64,000 bases of DNA from Allosphingosinicella indica (GTDB lineage: Bacteria > Pseudomonadota > Alphaproteobacteria > Sphingomonadales > Sphingomonadaceae): NCBI RefSeq assembly GCF_900177405.1, contig NZ_LT840185.1, positions 186,001 through 250,000 of the forward strand, read 5' to 3'. This document shows positions 41,134 through 50,641 of this stretch, piece by piece. Below the pieces are notes generated by a model that saw only the letters and a program-made list of their open reading frames with translations, was not told the DNA's origin and did not search any database. Positions within the stretch are counted from its first letter, which is position 1, and each line of letters opens with the position of its first letter. Both the position numbers and the translations under genes were made by a program.

Positions 41134-42650
41134 CGATCCTTTAGCTCCGCGGCGCCTGGCGGCGATAGCTGAGGGCTTCGGCGATGTGGACGCGGCCGAT
41201 GCCTTCGCTGGCGGCGAGATCGGCGATGGTGCGGGCGACGCGGAGGACGCGGTGGAAGCCACCGGGCGGAGAGGCGCATCGCGTCCGCCGCTTGCGCGAG
41301 GAGCTTGCGGCCGGGCTCGTCGGGCGTCGCAACCGCATCGAGCAGATCGCCGTCCGCCTCGGCATTGGTGCGCGGCCCCTGCCCTTTGTAGCGCGCCGTC
41401 TGCACCGCGCGGGCTGCGGCGACGCGCGCAGCGACCTCGGCCGATCCTTCGGCGGGAGGCGGGAGCACCAGATCGGCGGCGCTGACCGCCGCGACTTCGA
41501 CATGAAGATCGATCCGGTCCAGCAGCGGGCCGCTCACCTTGGCCTGATAATCCGCCGCACATTTGGGCGCGCGCGAGCAGGCGAGCGCGGGATCGCCGAG
41601 ATGGCCGCAGCGGCAGGGGTTCATCGCCGCGATCAGCTGCACCCGCGCCGGAAAGACGACATGGGCATTGGCGCGTGCGACGCTGACATTGCCGGTCTCG
41701 AGCGGCTGGCGCAGCGAATCGAGCACGGGCCGCTGGAACTCCGGCAGCTCGTCGAGGAACAGCACGCCGAGATGTGCAAGACTGACCTCGCCGGGGCGGA
41801 CCTTGAGCCCGCCGCCGACCAGCGCGGGCATTGACGCCGAATGGTGCGGCGCGCGGAACGGGCGGGCGCGGACCAGCCGGCCGCCGTCGAGCGCACCCGC
41901 GACGCTCGCGACCATCGACACCTCCAGCGCCTCGGAGGGCGTCAGCTCGGGTAGGATGCCTGGCAGGCAGGCCGCGAGCAGCGATTTGCCCGCGCCCGGC
42001 GGCCCGGTCATCAGCAGATTGTGGCCACCCGCCGCGGCAATCTCGAGCGCGCGCTTGGCGGTCTCCTGTCCTTTGACCTGCGCGAGATCGGGGCCGGCCG
42101 GAGGCGGATCGGCGGGACCGGGTTGCGGCGGCGACAGCGCTGCGCCGCCGCGCAGGTGATTGGTGAGCGCAATGAGATCGGGAGCGGCGACCACCTCGAC
42201 ATCGCCCGCCCACGCCGCTTCCGGCCCTTGCGCCGCGGGGCAGATCAGCCCCAGCCCGCGCTCCGATGCATGGAGCGCCGCGAGCAGCACGCCGGGGGAC
42301 GGCATCAGCCGCCCGTCGAGCCCGAGCTCACCGACCGCGACATAGCCCGCCAGCGTCTCAGCATCGAGCGCGCCCATCGCGGCCAGCAGGCCGAGCGCCA
42401 CCGGCAGATCGTAATGCGATCCCTCCTTGGGGAGATCGGCGGGCGACAGGTTCACCGTGATCCGCTTGGGCGGCAGCGACAAGCCGATCGAGGCGAGCGC
42501 GGCGTGGACGCGCTCACGGCTCTCGTTCACCGCCTTGTCGGGAAGCCCGACCATGAGGAATTTGGGCAACCCGCTCGCGACCTGAACCTGCACTTCGACC
42601 GCGCGCGCCTCCAGTCCCAGAAACGCGACCGTGGCGACATGCGCGACCAT
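41130..42650 (-). CDS. comM: ComM/YifB-type AAA ATPase with apparent 3' frameshift
   Basis: A 506-codon frame for the Mg-chelatase-like helicase ComM, which drives branch migration during natural transformation. VATVAFLGLEARAVEVQVQVASGLPKF starts the family N-terminus. Walker A is TGPPGAGKSLLA and Walker B VLFLDELPEF. At 41262-41265 one extra G (minus strand, CCCGGTGG for CCCGTGG) shifts the frame inside LSAR. The expected ending GFHRVLRVARTIADLAASEG...EALSYRR is intact in the other frame and ends at 41141. As read, the last about 45 residues are replaced by an Arg/His-rich tail. Confidence 0.88.
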   Translation of the reverse strand: MVAHVATVAFLGLEARAVEVQVQVASGLPKFLMVGLPDKAVNESRERVHAALASIGLSLPPKRITVNLSPADLPKEGSHYDLPVALGLLAAMGALDAETLAGYVAVGELGLDGRLMPSPGVLLAALHASERGLGLICPAAQGPEAAWAGDVEVVAAPDLIALTNHLRGGAALSPPQPGPADPPPAGPDLAQVKGQETAKRALEIAAAGGHNLLMTGPPGAGKSLLAACLPGILPELTPSEALEVSMVASVAGALDGGRLVRARPFRAPHHSASMPALVGGGLKVRPGEVSLAHLGVLFLDELPEFQRPVLDSLRQPLETGNVSVARANAHVVFPARVQLIAAMNPCRCGHLGDPALACSRAPKCAADYQAKVSGPLLDRIDLHVEVAAVSAADLVLPPPAEGSAEVAARVAAARAVQTARYKGQGPRTNAEADGDLLDAVATPDEPGRKLLAQAADAMRLSARWLPPRPPRRPHHRRSRRQRRHRPRPHRRSPQLSPPGAAELKDR

Positions 42651-42745
42651 AAACGAAGCCCCCCGGCGATGAGCCGCCACCTTGGAGCGACGAATGCGAT
42701 AAGTCGAGCCTTGGCAGGCCGTTCGGCGCCAACCACATCGCCAGT

Positions 42746-43066
42746 ATGGACGCACGCGCAACCTGGATATCGCTCGGCCGCAAGCCCGCCGTCCGGACGG
42801 GCCTGTTCGTGCTCGGCCTGCTGCTGATCGCCGCCTCGCCGATCGTCGGGATCGTGCCCGGGCCCGGCGGCGTCATCGTGTTCGGCGCTGGGCTCGCGCT
42901 GGTGCTGAAATACAGCGAATGGGCGAAGCGCCGCTACGTTGCCTTCAAGCGCCGCCATCCCAAGAAGGGCGAATGGGCTGACTGGGGCCTGAGGCGCCGC
43001 AGCGCCCGCCGCCGCGAGCGCATCCGAAAGGCGGAAGAAGTGGAAACCGCGCTGCCGGGCGATTGA
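42746..43066 (+). CDS. Small membrane protein with PGPGW-like motif
   Basis: A 106-residue protein with two hydrophobic segments (about 18-36 and 42-56) separated by IVGIVPGPGGVIVFGAG, which matches the PGPGW putative transmembrane family, and a very basic C-terminal tail (KRRYVAFKRRHPKKG). Function unknown. It lies between comM, which diverges from it, and rpmH. Confidence 0.78.
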   Translation: MDARATWISLGRKPAVRTGLFVLGLLLIAASPIVGIVPGPGGVIVFGAGLALVLKYSEWAKRRYVAFKRRHPKKGEWADWGLRRRSARRRERIRKAEEVETALPGD

Positions 43067-43157
43067 CTTTCGCGCCCCTCCGCCGTATCGGCGCCGGCAA
43101 CGGTCGCGGCCCTCGTGCTACGCGGCCCTTTTCATTCGATTTCACAAGGTATGAGCG

Positions 43158-43292
43158 ATGAAGCGCACCTTCCAGCCCAGCAATCTCGTGCGCAAGCGGC
43201 GTCACGGCTTCCGGACCCGCTCGGCGACAGTGGGCGGCCGCAAGGTTCTGGCGGCGCGCCGCGCCCGCGGCCGCAAGAAGCTGTCGGCCTGA
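43158..43292 (+). CDS. rpmH: 50S ribosomal protein L34
   Basis: A 44-residue, very basic ribosomal protein beginning [18 protein letters not shown] and ending [11 protein letters not shown], which is the full L34 sequence pattern and length. AAGGT lies about 8 bases before the ATG. It is too short for most frame lists. Its TGA overlaps a CTG that is the best candidate start for rnpA. It heads the conserved rpmH-rnpA-yidD-yidC-engB operon. Confidence 0.97.
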   Translation: MKRTFQPSNLVRKRRHGFRTRSATVGGRKVLAARRARGRKKLSA

Positions 43293-43654
43293 CGATCCTC
43301 CGGCGGCGGGCGGATTTCCTCGCCGCTAACCGGGGTCTGCGCGCACCGACCACCGGCTTCGTGCTGCTGGTCCGCGACCGTGCCGATGGCGATACCGCCA
43401 TGCGATTCGGCATTACCGTCACCAAGAAGATCGGCAACGCCGTAGTGCGCAACCGCATGAAGCGGCGCTTTCGCGCGTTGGCGCGCGAGATGCTGCCGGC
43501 GAGCGGAATCGCGGGGGCGGATCATGTTTTCATCGGCCGCAATAGCGGGATCGAACGCCCCTTCAATGATCTGCGCGCCGATCTCGCGAAGGCGCTGGAG
43601 CGGGTCGCACGGGGCGAAAGCGCCGTCCGCCGCCAGCCGCAGCCCCGGCGGTGA
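43289..43654 (+). CDS. rnpA: Ribonuclease P protein component
   Basis: The protein subunit of RNase P, which matures tRNA 5' ends. Motifs are [29 protein letters not shown] (RNR signature) and [11 protein letters not shown]. Family similarity begins at [16 protein letters not shown]. No ATG, GTG or TTG lies nearby; a CTG at 43289 overlaps the rpmH stop (CTGA), matching the NTGA overlaps used across this region. The alternative ATG at 43151 would make a 167-residue form overlapping all of rpmH, as known in Thermus. The product is sure, the start is not. Confidence 0.9.
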   Translation: MTILRRRADFLAANRGLRAPTTGFVLLVRDRADGDTAMRFGITVTKKIGNAVVRNRMKRRFRALAREMLPASGIAGADHVFIGRNSGIERPFNDLRADLAKALERVARGESAVRRQPQPRR

Positions 43655-43863
43655 TCGCGAAGGCGCTTATCCTGGTCGCGCGCGGCTGGCAGATCGGCCC
43701 GTCGCGCATCCTTCCGCCAAGCTGCCGGTACAGCCCCAGCTGCTCCGCCTATGCAATCACCGCCTTGTCGCGCTATGGGGCGCTGCGCGGGGGGTGGCTT
43801 GCGCTCAAACGCCTGCTTCGCTGCCACCCCTGGGGCGGCTGCGGCCATGATCCCGTTCCGTGA
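43651..43863 (+). CDS. yidD: YidD membrane protein insertion efficiency factor
   Basis: A 70-residue YidD protein. [49 protein letters not shown] carries the conserved Cys residues and the RCHPW motif. It supports YidC-dependent membrane insertion. The GTG start overlaps the rnpA stop (GTGA). It is followed by yidC after 24 bases. Confidence 0.95.
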   Translation: MIAKALILVARGWQIGPSRILPPSCRYSPSCSAYAITALSRYGALRGGWLALKRLLRCHPWGGCGHDPVP

Positions 43864-43887
43864 CTTTCGCTGCATGAGGAAAGCCGA

Positions 43888-45603
43888 GTGACCGACCACC
43901 GCAACATGATCCTTGCGGTCATCCTGTCCGCCATCGTCCTGTTCGGATGGGGTTTCGTGACGGAGCGCTATTTCCCGACTGCGGACAAGGCGTCGACCAA
44001 GTTCGTCGATGGCAAACAGGTCGCGGTGCAGCAGCCGAGCGCCGGCCCCGCCGCGCGCACCCCCGCCGCCATCCGCAGCCGCAACGTGGTGCTCGGCGAA
44101 AGCCCCCGCGTCGCGATCGAAACGCCTTATCTCAAGGGCTCGATCAACCTGCGTGGCGCCAACGTCGACGATCTGGTGCTCACCACCTACAGCCAGACGA
44201 TGGCGGCCAATTCGCCGCCCGTTCGCCTGCTGTCGCCGGCTGGCGCGCCCAACGCCTATTTCGCGAGCTTCGGCTGGACCGGTGACGGCGTCGCGCTCCC
44301 CGGCCCCGAAACGATGTGGACCGCGAGCGGCAACCGGCTCGCACCCGGCGCGCCGGTGACGCTCTCCTGGACCAACCCGACCGGCCAGCGCTTCGACATC
44401 GCGCTCAGCATTGACGGCAAGTTCATGTTCAAGGTCGACCAGACGGTCACCAACACCGGGCCGGGCGCAATCGCGGCGCGGCCCTACGCCCTCATCAGCC
44501 GTGTCGGCAAATCGCCCGATCCGGACAGCTGGACGGTCCACACCGGCCCGATCGGCGTGTTCAACGGCGCGGCCGAATATGGCGTCGATTTCAAGGATCT
44601 CGACAAGGAGCCGGTGTCGCGCTTCTCTTCGCGCGGTGGTTGGCTCGGCTTCGGCGACAAATATTGGCTGACCGCGCTGGTGCCCGATCAGGCCGCATCG
44701 ATCGACGCCGCGTTCCGCCGCGGCGGCGGCGACAGCTATCAGGCCGATTTCACCGTCCAGCCCGCGATCGTTGCGCCGGGCAAGGCAGTGCGCGCCACTT
44801 CGCGCCTGTTTGCCGGCGCCAAAGAAGTCGAGCTGCTCGACCGCTATGAGGACCAGCTCGGCATTGCGCAGTTCGATAAGGCGATCGACTGGGGCTGGTT
44901 CTACTGGTTCGAGAAGCCGATCTTTTACCTGCTCCACTGGCTGTTCGTGACGATTGGCAATTTCGGCGTTGCGATCATCTGCCTCACTTTCATCGTCCGG
45001 CTCGTGATGTATCCGATCGCGCAGCGCCAGTTCGCGTCGATGGCGAAAATGCGCGTGCTGCAGCCGAAGATGAAGGCGCTGCAGGAGCGCTTCAAGGACG
45101 ACAAGCCGCGCCTTCAGCAGGAGATGCTGAAGATGTATCAGGCGGAGAAGGTCAATCCGTTCGCGGGCTGTCTGCCGATCCTGCTCCAGATCCCGGTCTT
45201 CTATGCGCTCTACAAGGTGCTGCTGCTCTCGGTGGAAATGCGGCATCAGCCGTTCGCGCTGTGGATCAAGGATCTGTCCGCGCCCGATCCGCTGACCCCG
45301 GTCAATCTGTTCGGCTTCCTGTCGTTCACCCCGCCCGCATTCCTCGCGATCGGCGTCCTCCCGATTTTGCTCGGCATCACCATGTGGCTGCAGTTCAAGC
45401 TCAACCCGGCGCCGATGGACCCGATCCAGAAGCAGGTGTTCGGCTTCATGCCGTGGGTGTTCATGTTCATCATGGCGCCGTTCGCAGCGGGGCTTCAGCT
45501 TTACTGGACCGTCTCGAACATCCTCACCATCGCCCAGCAGAAGTGGCTCTACAGCCGCTTTCCGGGGATGAAGGAGGCAAGCGAGGCCGAGGCGAAGACG
45601 TGA
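43888..45603 (+). CDS. yidC: Membrane protein insertase YidC
   Basis: A 571-residue Oxa1-type insertase. An N-terminal helix ([17 protein letters not shown]), a large periplasmic beta-domain (about 60-330), then the conserved membrane core: [50 protein letters not shown] with the Arg of the hydrophilic groove, [23 protein letters not shown], and the last helices. It inserts proteins with Sec or alone. Its TGA overlaps the engB GTG. Confidence 0.97.
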   Translation: MTDHRNMILAVILSAIVLFGWGFVTERYFPTADKASTKFVDGKQVAVQQPSAGPAARTPAAIRSRNVVLGESPRVAIETPYLKGSINLRGANVDDLVLTTYSQTMAANSPPVRLLSPAGAPNAYFASFGWTGDGVALPGPETMWTASGNRLAPGAPVTLSWTNPTGQRFDIALSIDGKFMFKVDQTVTNTGPGAIAARPYALISRVGKSPDPDSWTVHTGPIGVFNGAAEYGVDFKDLDKEPVSRFSSRGGWLGFGDKYWLTALVPDQAASIDAAFRRGGGDSYQADFTVQPAIVAPGKAVRATSRLFAGAKEVELLDRYEDQLGIAQFDKAIDWGWFYWFEKPIFYLLHWLFVTIGNFGVAIICLTFIVRLVMYPIAQRQFASMAKMRVLQPKMKALQERFKDDKPRLQQEMLKMYQAEKVNPFAGCLPILLQIPVFYALYKVLLLSVEMRHQPFALWIKDLSAPDPLTPVNLFGFLSFTPPAFLAIGVLPILLGITMWLQFKLNPAPMDPIQKQVFGFMPWVFMFIMAPFAAGLQLYWTVSNILTIAQQKWLYSRFPGMKEASEAEAKT

Positions 45604-46259
45604 GCGGGGACGAAACCCCCGGCGCCGCTGAGACTGCAGAGGCGGAAGAAGCCGCGCGCAAGATCTTTGCAGGCCCGATCGCTTTCCTGAAATCGGCGCC
45701 GACGCTCAAGTTCCTGCCCGATGCCGCGGCGCCGGAGGTCGCTTTCGCAGGCCGCTCCAACGTCGGCAAGTCGTCGCTGATCAACGCGCTCACCAACCGT
45801 AAGGCACTGGCGCGTACGTCGAACACGCCGGGGCGGACGCAGGAGCTCAACTTCTTCGATGTCGGCGAGCCGCTGCTGTTCCGGCTGGTCGATATGCCCG
45901 GCTACGGCTTTGCCAAGGCGCCCAAGGATGTCGTCCGCCAGTGGCGCTTCCTGGTGAACGATTATCTGCGCGGCCGGCAGGTGCTGAAACGCGCGCTGGT
46001 GCTGATCGACGCGCGCCACGGCATCAAGGATGTCGATCGCGAGATCTTGAAGATGCTCGACGATGCCGCCGTCAGCTACCGGCTGGTGCTCACAAAGGCG
46101 GACAAGATCAAGGCGAGCGAACTCGCCGCCGTCACCGCACGCACCGCCGAGGAAGCCGCCAAGCGACCCGCTGCCCACCCGGACATCATCACGACCTCGA
46201 GTGAAAAAGGCATGGGGCTGGCCGCGCTACGCGGGGCGGTGGTCGAAGCGATCGGGTAG
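45600..46259 (+). CDS. engB: Ribosome biogenesis GTPase EngB (YihA/YsxC)
   Basis: A 219-residue GTPase for large-subunit assembly. G1 is [10 protein letters not shown]2 area [15 protein letters not shown]3 DMPGYGFA, G4 TKADK and G5 TSSEKG. The N-terminal 30 residues are an acidic Ala/Glu extension. The GTG at 45600 overlaps the yidC stop (GTGA), which supports this start over frames open further upstream. Confidence 0.96.
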   Translation: MSGDETPGAAETAEAEEAARKIFAGPIAFLKSAPTLKFLPDAAAPEVAFAGRSNVGKSSLINALTNRKALARTSNTPGRTQELNFFDVGEPLLFRLVDMPGYGFAKAPKDVVRQWRFLVNDYLRGRQVLKRALVLIDARHGIKDVDREILKMLDDAAVSYRLVLTKADKIKASELAAVTARTAEEAAKRPAAHPDIITTSSEKGMGLAALRGAVVEAIG

Positions 46260-46305
46260 CCGGGCCGCGGTTGCCCTCTCCGCTGCCCCCGTCTAACCAT
46301 CCCCG

Positions 46306-46971
46306 ATGCTAAAGCTCATTATCGGCAACAAGGCCTATTCCTCCTGGTCGCTGCGGGGATGGCTGGCGGTGAAACAGTCCGGCCTCGCGTTCGAGGAAAT
46401 CACCGTCCCCATGTTCGACGAAACGTGGAACGCGCGGACGCACGGTGACGAGTTCGCGCCATCGGGTGGCAAGGTGCCGATCCTGTGGGACGACCAGACC
46501 GTGATCTGGGACAGCCTCGCGATCGTCGAATGGCTATCCGACAAATGCGGGCGCGACCGTTTCTGGCCCAAGGACGAGGCGGCGCGTGGCATGGCGCGGT
46601 CGATGGCGGCCGAGATGCATTCGAGCTACCCGAACCTGCGCCGCGATCTCGGCATGAACGTGCGCAAGACCTTCCCGCCGCGCGACCTGTCGGACGAGGT
46701 GAAGCAGGAGATCCTGCGCATCTTCGAGCTGTGGGCGCAGGCGCGCGCGCGGCATGGCGCGGGCGGCCCCTATCTCTTCGGGTCGTTCAGCGCGGCGGAC
46801 ATCATGTTCGCGCCGGTGGCGACACGCTTCGTCACCTATTCGGTCCCGCTGCCCCGCTTCGCGGCGGCCTATGTCGATACGATCCTCAGCCACCCGTGGA
46901 TGCGCGAATGGATCCAGGCTGCGCAGGACGAGCCGTGGGTGATCGAGCAATACGAGCTGGAGGATAGCTGA
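46306..46971 (+). CDS. Glutathione S-transferase family protein
   Basis: A 221-residue GST. The thioredoxin-like domain starts LIIGNKAYSSWSLRGWLAVKQSG, with the active-site Ser in SSWS and GKVPILWDDQTVIWDSLAIVEWL binding glutathione. The helical domain has SFSAADIMFAPVATRFVTY. The C-terminus suggests a beta/zeta-like subclass; the substrate is unknown. Its stop shares a base with the ATG of the lipoprotein gene that follows. Confidence 0.93.
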   Translation: MLKLIIGNKAYSSWSLRGWLAVKQSGLAFEEITVPMFDETWNARTHGDEFAPSGGKVPILWDDQTVIWDSLAIVEWLSDKCGRDRFWPKDEAARGMARSMAAEMHSSYPNLRRDLGMNVRKTFPPRDLSDEVKQEILRIFELWAQARARHGAGGPYLFGSFSAADIMFAPVATRFVTYSVPLPRFAAAYVDTILSHPWMREWIQAAQDEPWVIEQYELEDS

Positions 46972-47465
46972 TGCGGATCGCGCCGCTGTTCGCCTTGCTG
47001 CTCCTCGCCGGCTGCGAGCAGCCGCCAGCCGCGCCGACCGCCGAGCAACCGCAGCAGCCCGCCGCCGCGCCGCAAGCCGATGTCAGCATCGAGACGCTGC
47101 GCCGGATCGGCGATCGCTTCGATGCCGCGCAGATCAACAAGGACGCGGCCGCGCTCGAAGTGCTGGTCGCAGACGATTTGGTGTTCGTCGGCAGCGACGG
47201 GCAACGCCAGGACAAGCGGGGCTTCATCGCTGGCTACACCGATCCCGACGTGACCTTCGATCCAATCGCGATCAAGGATCGTGTCTTCATACCGCTCGGC
47301 CCAGACGCCGGTCTCGTCGGCGGCGATGTGGTGCTGAGCGGCACCTCGGACGGGCAACCCTTCGCCAGCCGCATCCGCTTCGCCGACACCTTCCGCCGCG
47401 TCGATGGCGAATGGAGGGCGGTCCACATCCAGTCGACGCGGGTGCAGGAGCCCGATCAGCCGTAA
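46971..47465 (+). CDS. Lipoprotein with NTF2-like (DUF4440) domain
   Basis: A 164-residue protein. The leader ends in LLLLAGC (lipidated Cys near residue 15), then a Gln/Pro/Ala linker and an NTF2-like domain (DRFDAAQINKDAAALEVLVADDLVFVGSDG, RIRFADTFRRVDGEWRAVHIQSTRV) of the DUF4440 type. Activity unknown. Its start overlaps the GST stop by 1 base. Its last 10 bases overlap the convergent cupin gene. Confidence 0.85.
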   Translation: MRIAPLFALLLLAGCEQPPAAPTAEQPQQPAAAPQADVSIETLRRIGDRFDAAQINKDAAALEVLVADDLVFVGSDGQRQDKRGFIAGYTDPDVTFDPIAIKDRVFIPLGPDAGLVGGDVVLSGTSDGQPFASRIRFADTFRRVDGEWRAVHIQSTRVQEPDQP

Positions 47466-47908
47466 GGCGTGCCATCCTTCCGCGTGTAGCGGTTTCCCGC
47501 CGCGTCCCAATGCAGATCGGCGTCGGGATAATGGCAGTCGCCCGCCTCCGGCCCGCTAACGGCGAGGAACAGGCAATCGGCATCGCCGCGGTTGACGATA
47601 TGGTGGCCGTTGGCGGCGCCCATCGGGAAGGCCGCGCAGTCGCCGGCCTTCAAGACGATCTCGCCACCCTCCTCGATCAGCACGCCCTCGCCTTCCAGCA
47701 CGACCACCAATTCGTCGATCGCGTCGTGCCAGTGACGCTGGCTGGAGACGCCGCCCGGCTCGACCCGCACCAGGCTGGCGCCGATCGTGGACAGGCCGGC
47801 GGCCGGCGCCAGACGACGGAAATGCCGTCGCGCCATGGCCGTGGCATAGGGCTCAGGATAGGACGTCCGGTTGGTCTCGGGGGTGGCGTCGAGGTCGATC
47901 TTGGGCAT
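47456..47908 (-). CDS. Cupin-domain protein
   Basis: A 150-residue single-domain cupin. Metal-binding motif 1 is QRHWHDAIDELVVVLEGEG and motif 2 has AAFPMGAANGHHIVN. The C-terminal part HYPDADLHWDAAGNRYTRKDG resembles cupins of unknown function common in alphaproteobacteria. The ATG at 47908 precedes MPKIDLDATPETNRTSYPEPY, the conserved start; seven more codons upstream are possible. It converges on the lipoprotein gene and diverges from dapE. Confidence 0.88.
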   Translation of the reverse strand: MPKIDLDATPETNRTSYPEPYATAMARRHFRRLAPAAGLSTIGASLVRVEPGGVSSQRHWHDAIDELVVVLEGEGVLIEEGGEIVLKAGDCAAFPMGAANGHHIVNRGDADCLFLAVSGPEAGDCHYPDADLHWDAAGNRYTRKDGTPYG

Positions 47909-47958
47909 CGCTGCGTCTCCGCTGGGCAAGCTGGTGCGGCGTTGCTACGCCCATCGCC

Positions 47959-49092
47959 ATGACCATCGCAATCGATCCCGTCGATCTTGCCGCGCGGCTC
48001 ATCGCCTGCCCCAGCATCACCCCGCGTGAGGGCGGTGCGGTCACCGTGCTTGCCAACGCGCTGGAGCCGCTGGGCTTCACCTGCCATCGCTTTCTTTCGG
48101 GCGATGCACCGGACGGACCGGTCGAGAATATGGTCGCGACGCGGGGCAGCGGCGGGCCGCATTTCGCCTTTGCCGGCCACGTCGATGTCGTGCCGCCCGG
48201 ACCGGGCTGGACGAGCGATCCGTTCGCGCCCGAAGTGCGCGGCGGCATTCTCTACGGGCGCGGCGCAGTCGATATGAAAGGCGGTATCGCGGCGTTCGTC
48301 GCCGCGGCGGCACAGGTGCGCGAGCATCCAGGAACGCTCAGCCTGCTCATCACCGGCGACGAGGAAGGCCCGGCGATCCACGGAACCCGCGCGATCATGG
48401 ACTGGATGGCGGAGCGCGGCATCCGCCCCGAGATGATCCTGATCGGCGAGCCTACGTCCGAGGCCCGGCTGGGCGATGTGGTCAAGATCGGCCGCCGCGG
48501 ATCGGTCAACATGGACATCGTCATCCCTGGCGTGCAGGGCCATGTCGCCTATCCGCACCGCGCCGACAATCCGATCACCAAGCTCGGCCGCGTGCTGACC
48601 GCGCTCGACGCGCTGCATCTCGACGACGGAACCGACGCGTTCCAGCCTTCGAACCTGGAAGTCACCGACGTCGAGACCGCGAACCCGGCGGGGAACGTCA
48701 TTCCCGGCGAGGCCCGCGCGCGGCTGAACATTCGCTTCAATAACCTGCATCGCGGTGATGATCTGGTCGATCTGGTACGCCGCACGGTTGAACAGGAGGC
48801 GCCGGGGTCGCGGGTCGATGCGCGCGTGTCGGGCGAGGCGTTCCTGACGCCGCCGGGCCGACTCTACGACATCGTCACCGAAGCGATCCGCGCCGAGACG
48901 GGTATCGAGCCGAAGCTGTCAACGAGCGGCGGTACGTCCGACGGGCGCTTCCTCATCGCGCTATGCCCGGTGGTCGATTTCGGCCTGCCCAACGCGACGA
49001 TGCACAAGCTCGACGAGGCCGCGGCGGTGGACGATTTGCACGCGCTGACGCGTATCTATGCCCGCGTCATCGGGGCCGCGCTGGGCGGCTAG
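47959..49092 (+). CDS. dapE: Succinyl-diaminopimelate desuccinylase
   Basis: A 377-residue M20-type zinc hydrolase that releases LL-diaminopimelate in lysine and peptidoglycan synthesis. Metal and catalytic residues are AGHVDVVPPG, GRGAVDMKGGIAAFV, LLITGDEEGPA and LIGEPTSEARLGD. The dimerisation domain begins GRRGSVNMDIVIPGVQGHVAYPHRADNPI, and STSGGTSDGRF plus MHKLDEAAAVDDL finish the active site. Full family length. Confidence 0.97.
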   Translation: MTIAIDPVDLAARLIACPSITPREGGAVTVLANALEPLGFTCHRFLSGDAPDGPVENMVATRGSGGPHFAFAGHVDVVPPGPGWTSDPFAPEVRGGILYGRGAVDMKGGIAAFVAAAAQVREHPGTLSLLITGDEEGPAIHGTRAIMDWMAERGIRPEMILIGEPTSEARLGDVVKIGRRGSVNMDIVIPGVQGHVAYPHRADNPITKLGRVLTALDALHLDDGTDAFQPSNLEVTDVETANPAGNVIPGEARARLNIRFNNLHRGDDLVDLVRRTVEQEAPGSRVDARVSGEAFLTPPGRLYDIVTEAIRAETGIEPKLSTSGGTSDGRFLIALCPVVDFGLPNATMHKLDEAAAVDDLHALTRIYARVIGAALGG

Positions 49093-50015
49093 GCGCTGCG
49101 CGAGAAGGGCAGAACCTCGCTTCTGAGATCGAAGGCGGTCGCGAGTTCGGGCCGGAAGTTGGTCGCGCTCCCGCCGCCGCCCGCCTTGGCGTCGTACATC
49201 GCGATGTCCGCGGCACGCATCAGATCGGGCAATTCGGTGCCGTCGTCGGGGCTGATCGCGATGCCGATCGAGGCGCCGATGCGGACGCGGCGCCCGCCGA
49301 CTTCATAAGGCGCCGAGATGACGGCCAGTGCCTTGCGCGCGATCCGAGCCGCTTCCTCACGCGTTCCCGCGCCCGGTAGCAGCATGGTGAATTCGTCGCC
49401 GGCGAGGCGCGCCAGCACCGGCGCGGGCGCGTCGGTGCGCGTCTCGGTATTGAGCACGACGCGCAGCCGCGTCGCGACGATCGCCAGCAGCTTGTCGCCC
49501 TGCGCGTGGCCGAGGCTGTCGTTGACGTCCTTGAAGCCGTCGAGATCGACGAACAGCAGCGCCATCGGCGCCGCGTCCTCGGCGAGCAGCCGCTCTGCCT
49601 CGTGGCGGAAATGGATGCGGTTGGGGAGCGCGGTAACCGGATCGTAAAGTGCCAGCGCGGCCACGTCGTCGAGGTTGGAGCGCACCTGCTCGAACAGGCT
49701 GTCCACCGCGGCCGCGACGCCGGGCATCTCGGCGCGGACGGCGGCAGGCGCAGGCGAATGGAGATCGCCGGTTTTCACCGCGAGCAGGCGATTGACGAGC
49801 TCGCGATTGGCGCGCGCCTGCGCAGCGTTCGGGCGCTCCGAGGCGATCCACACGACGGTCAACGCGAAGAGGCCGATACCGGCGGCGGCGGCGACCTGCT
49901 CGCCCAGTCCCACCAGCATGACGAAGCCAGCGAGCGTGAACAGGAAGGATGCCAGCCCCGCGGTGAGCGAGAACAGCAGGCTTCCACATTGAGACAGGGC
50001 TGGGCGCATCGCCAC
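49089..50015 (-). CDS. Membrane diguanylate cyclase (AGDEF)
   Basis: A 308-residue protein with two N-terminal membrane helices (about 8-32 and 38-58), a helical linker and a GGDEF domain (about 125-295). The signature reads LARLAGDEFTMLLPG; A in the first position is compatible with activity. VDLDGFKDVNDSLGHAQGDKLL is the metal/substrate region. No RxxD inhibitory site lies five residues upstream, so product inhibition through that site is unlikely. It makes c-di-GMP. Its stop overlaps the dapE end. Confidence 0.92.
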   Translation of the reverse strand: MAMRPALSQCGSLLFSLTAGLASFLFTLAGFVMLVGLGEQVAAAAGIGLFALTVVWIASERPNAAQARANRELVNRLLAVKTGDLHSPAPAAVRAEMPGVAAAVDSLFEQVRSNLDDVAALALYDPVTALPNRIHFRHEAERLLAEDAAPMALLFVDLDGFKDVNDSLGHAQGDKLLAIVATRLRVVLNTETRTDAPAPVLARLAGDEFTMLLPGAGTREEAARIARKALAVISAPYEVGGRRVRIGASIGIAISPDDGTELPDLMRAADIAMYDAKAGGGGSATNFRPELATAFDLRSEVLPFSRSA

Positions 50016-50101
50016 TTTGTTCGTCCCGCACGCTCATGCCGCAGCGCGGAATCGCGCAACCGGCAGACACCGGGAATACCGGGATCAGCCTTAACTTTTG
50101 G

Positions 50102-50635
50102 TCAACTCCGCCGCCGCCTCAACACGATATACAATGCGCCAAGGCCACCATGACGGGGATGAGCGCCGCGCACCGCGGCGATCGAACCGGCATGACGCGA
50201 TGCCGCGAGCCAGTCTGCGACAGCGGCGCGGATCGCTCCGCGGCCAACGGGGCGGTCGCGGCTCGTTGGCGGCTTTCCGGTCACCAGCAGCAGCACGCGC
50301 GCACCGGTGGCGATCGCCTGCTCCAGCCGCGCATCCAGGAGAGAATAGGCCGTCGCGAGATTGTGGCCGTGCAGATCGACGCTGAAATCCGGCGAAACCA
50401 GCCCGCGCGACAGCCGTTTGTCCCAGCTTCCATCGAGCGTGACCCCCGGCTGCGGACGCGCCGGCTGCGTAATCGAAGGTGCAACCGGCCGGGCGGGTAG
50501 CCGCGGCGGCGTGGTCGTGACCGGCTCACGCGCAGGCGGGTCGCTCCCGGCGCGAGGCGCCGCGCCATGGATCGGCCGCACCGAAGCGATGACCTTCGCC
50601 CAGAGCGCGGATTCCGCGTCGGACAGGCGGCGCAT
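50102..50635 (-). CDS. Smr-domain protein
   Basis: A 177-residue protein. The C-terminal Smr domain (about 82-177) has VDLHGHNLATAYSLLDARLEQAI, VLLLVTGKPP and LGALYIVLRRRR; DLHG and TGK motifs are typical. Smr domains can be DNA or RNA nicking endonucleases. The N-terminal half is Pro-rich. It follows mltA by 6 bases in the same direction, the usual mltA-smr pair in alphaproteobacteria. Confidence 0.92.
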   Translation of the reverse strand: MRRLSDAESALWAKVIASVRPIHGAAPRAGSDPPAREPVTTTPPRLPARPVAPSITQPARPQPGVTLDGSWDKRLSRGLVSPDFSVDLHGHNLATAYSLLDARLEQAIATGARVLLLVTGKPPTSRDRPVGRGAIRAAVADWLAASRHAGSIAAVRGAHPRHGGLGALYIVLRRRRS

Positions 50636-50641
50636 GGCCGC

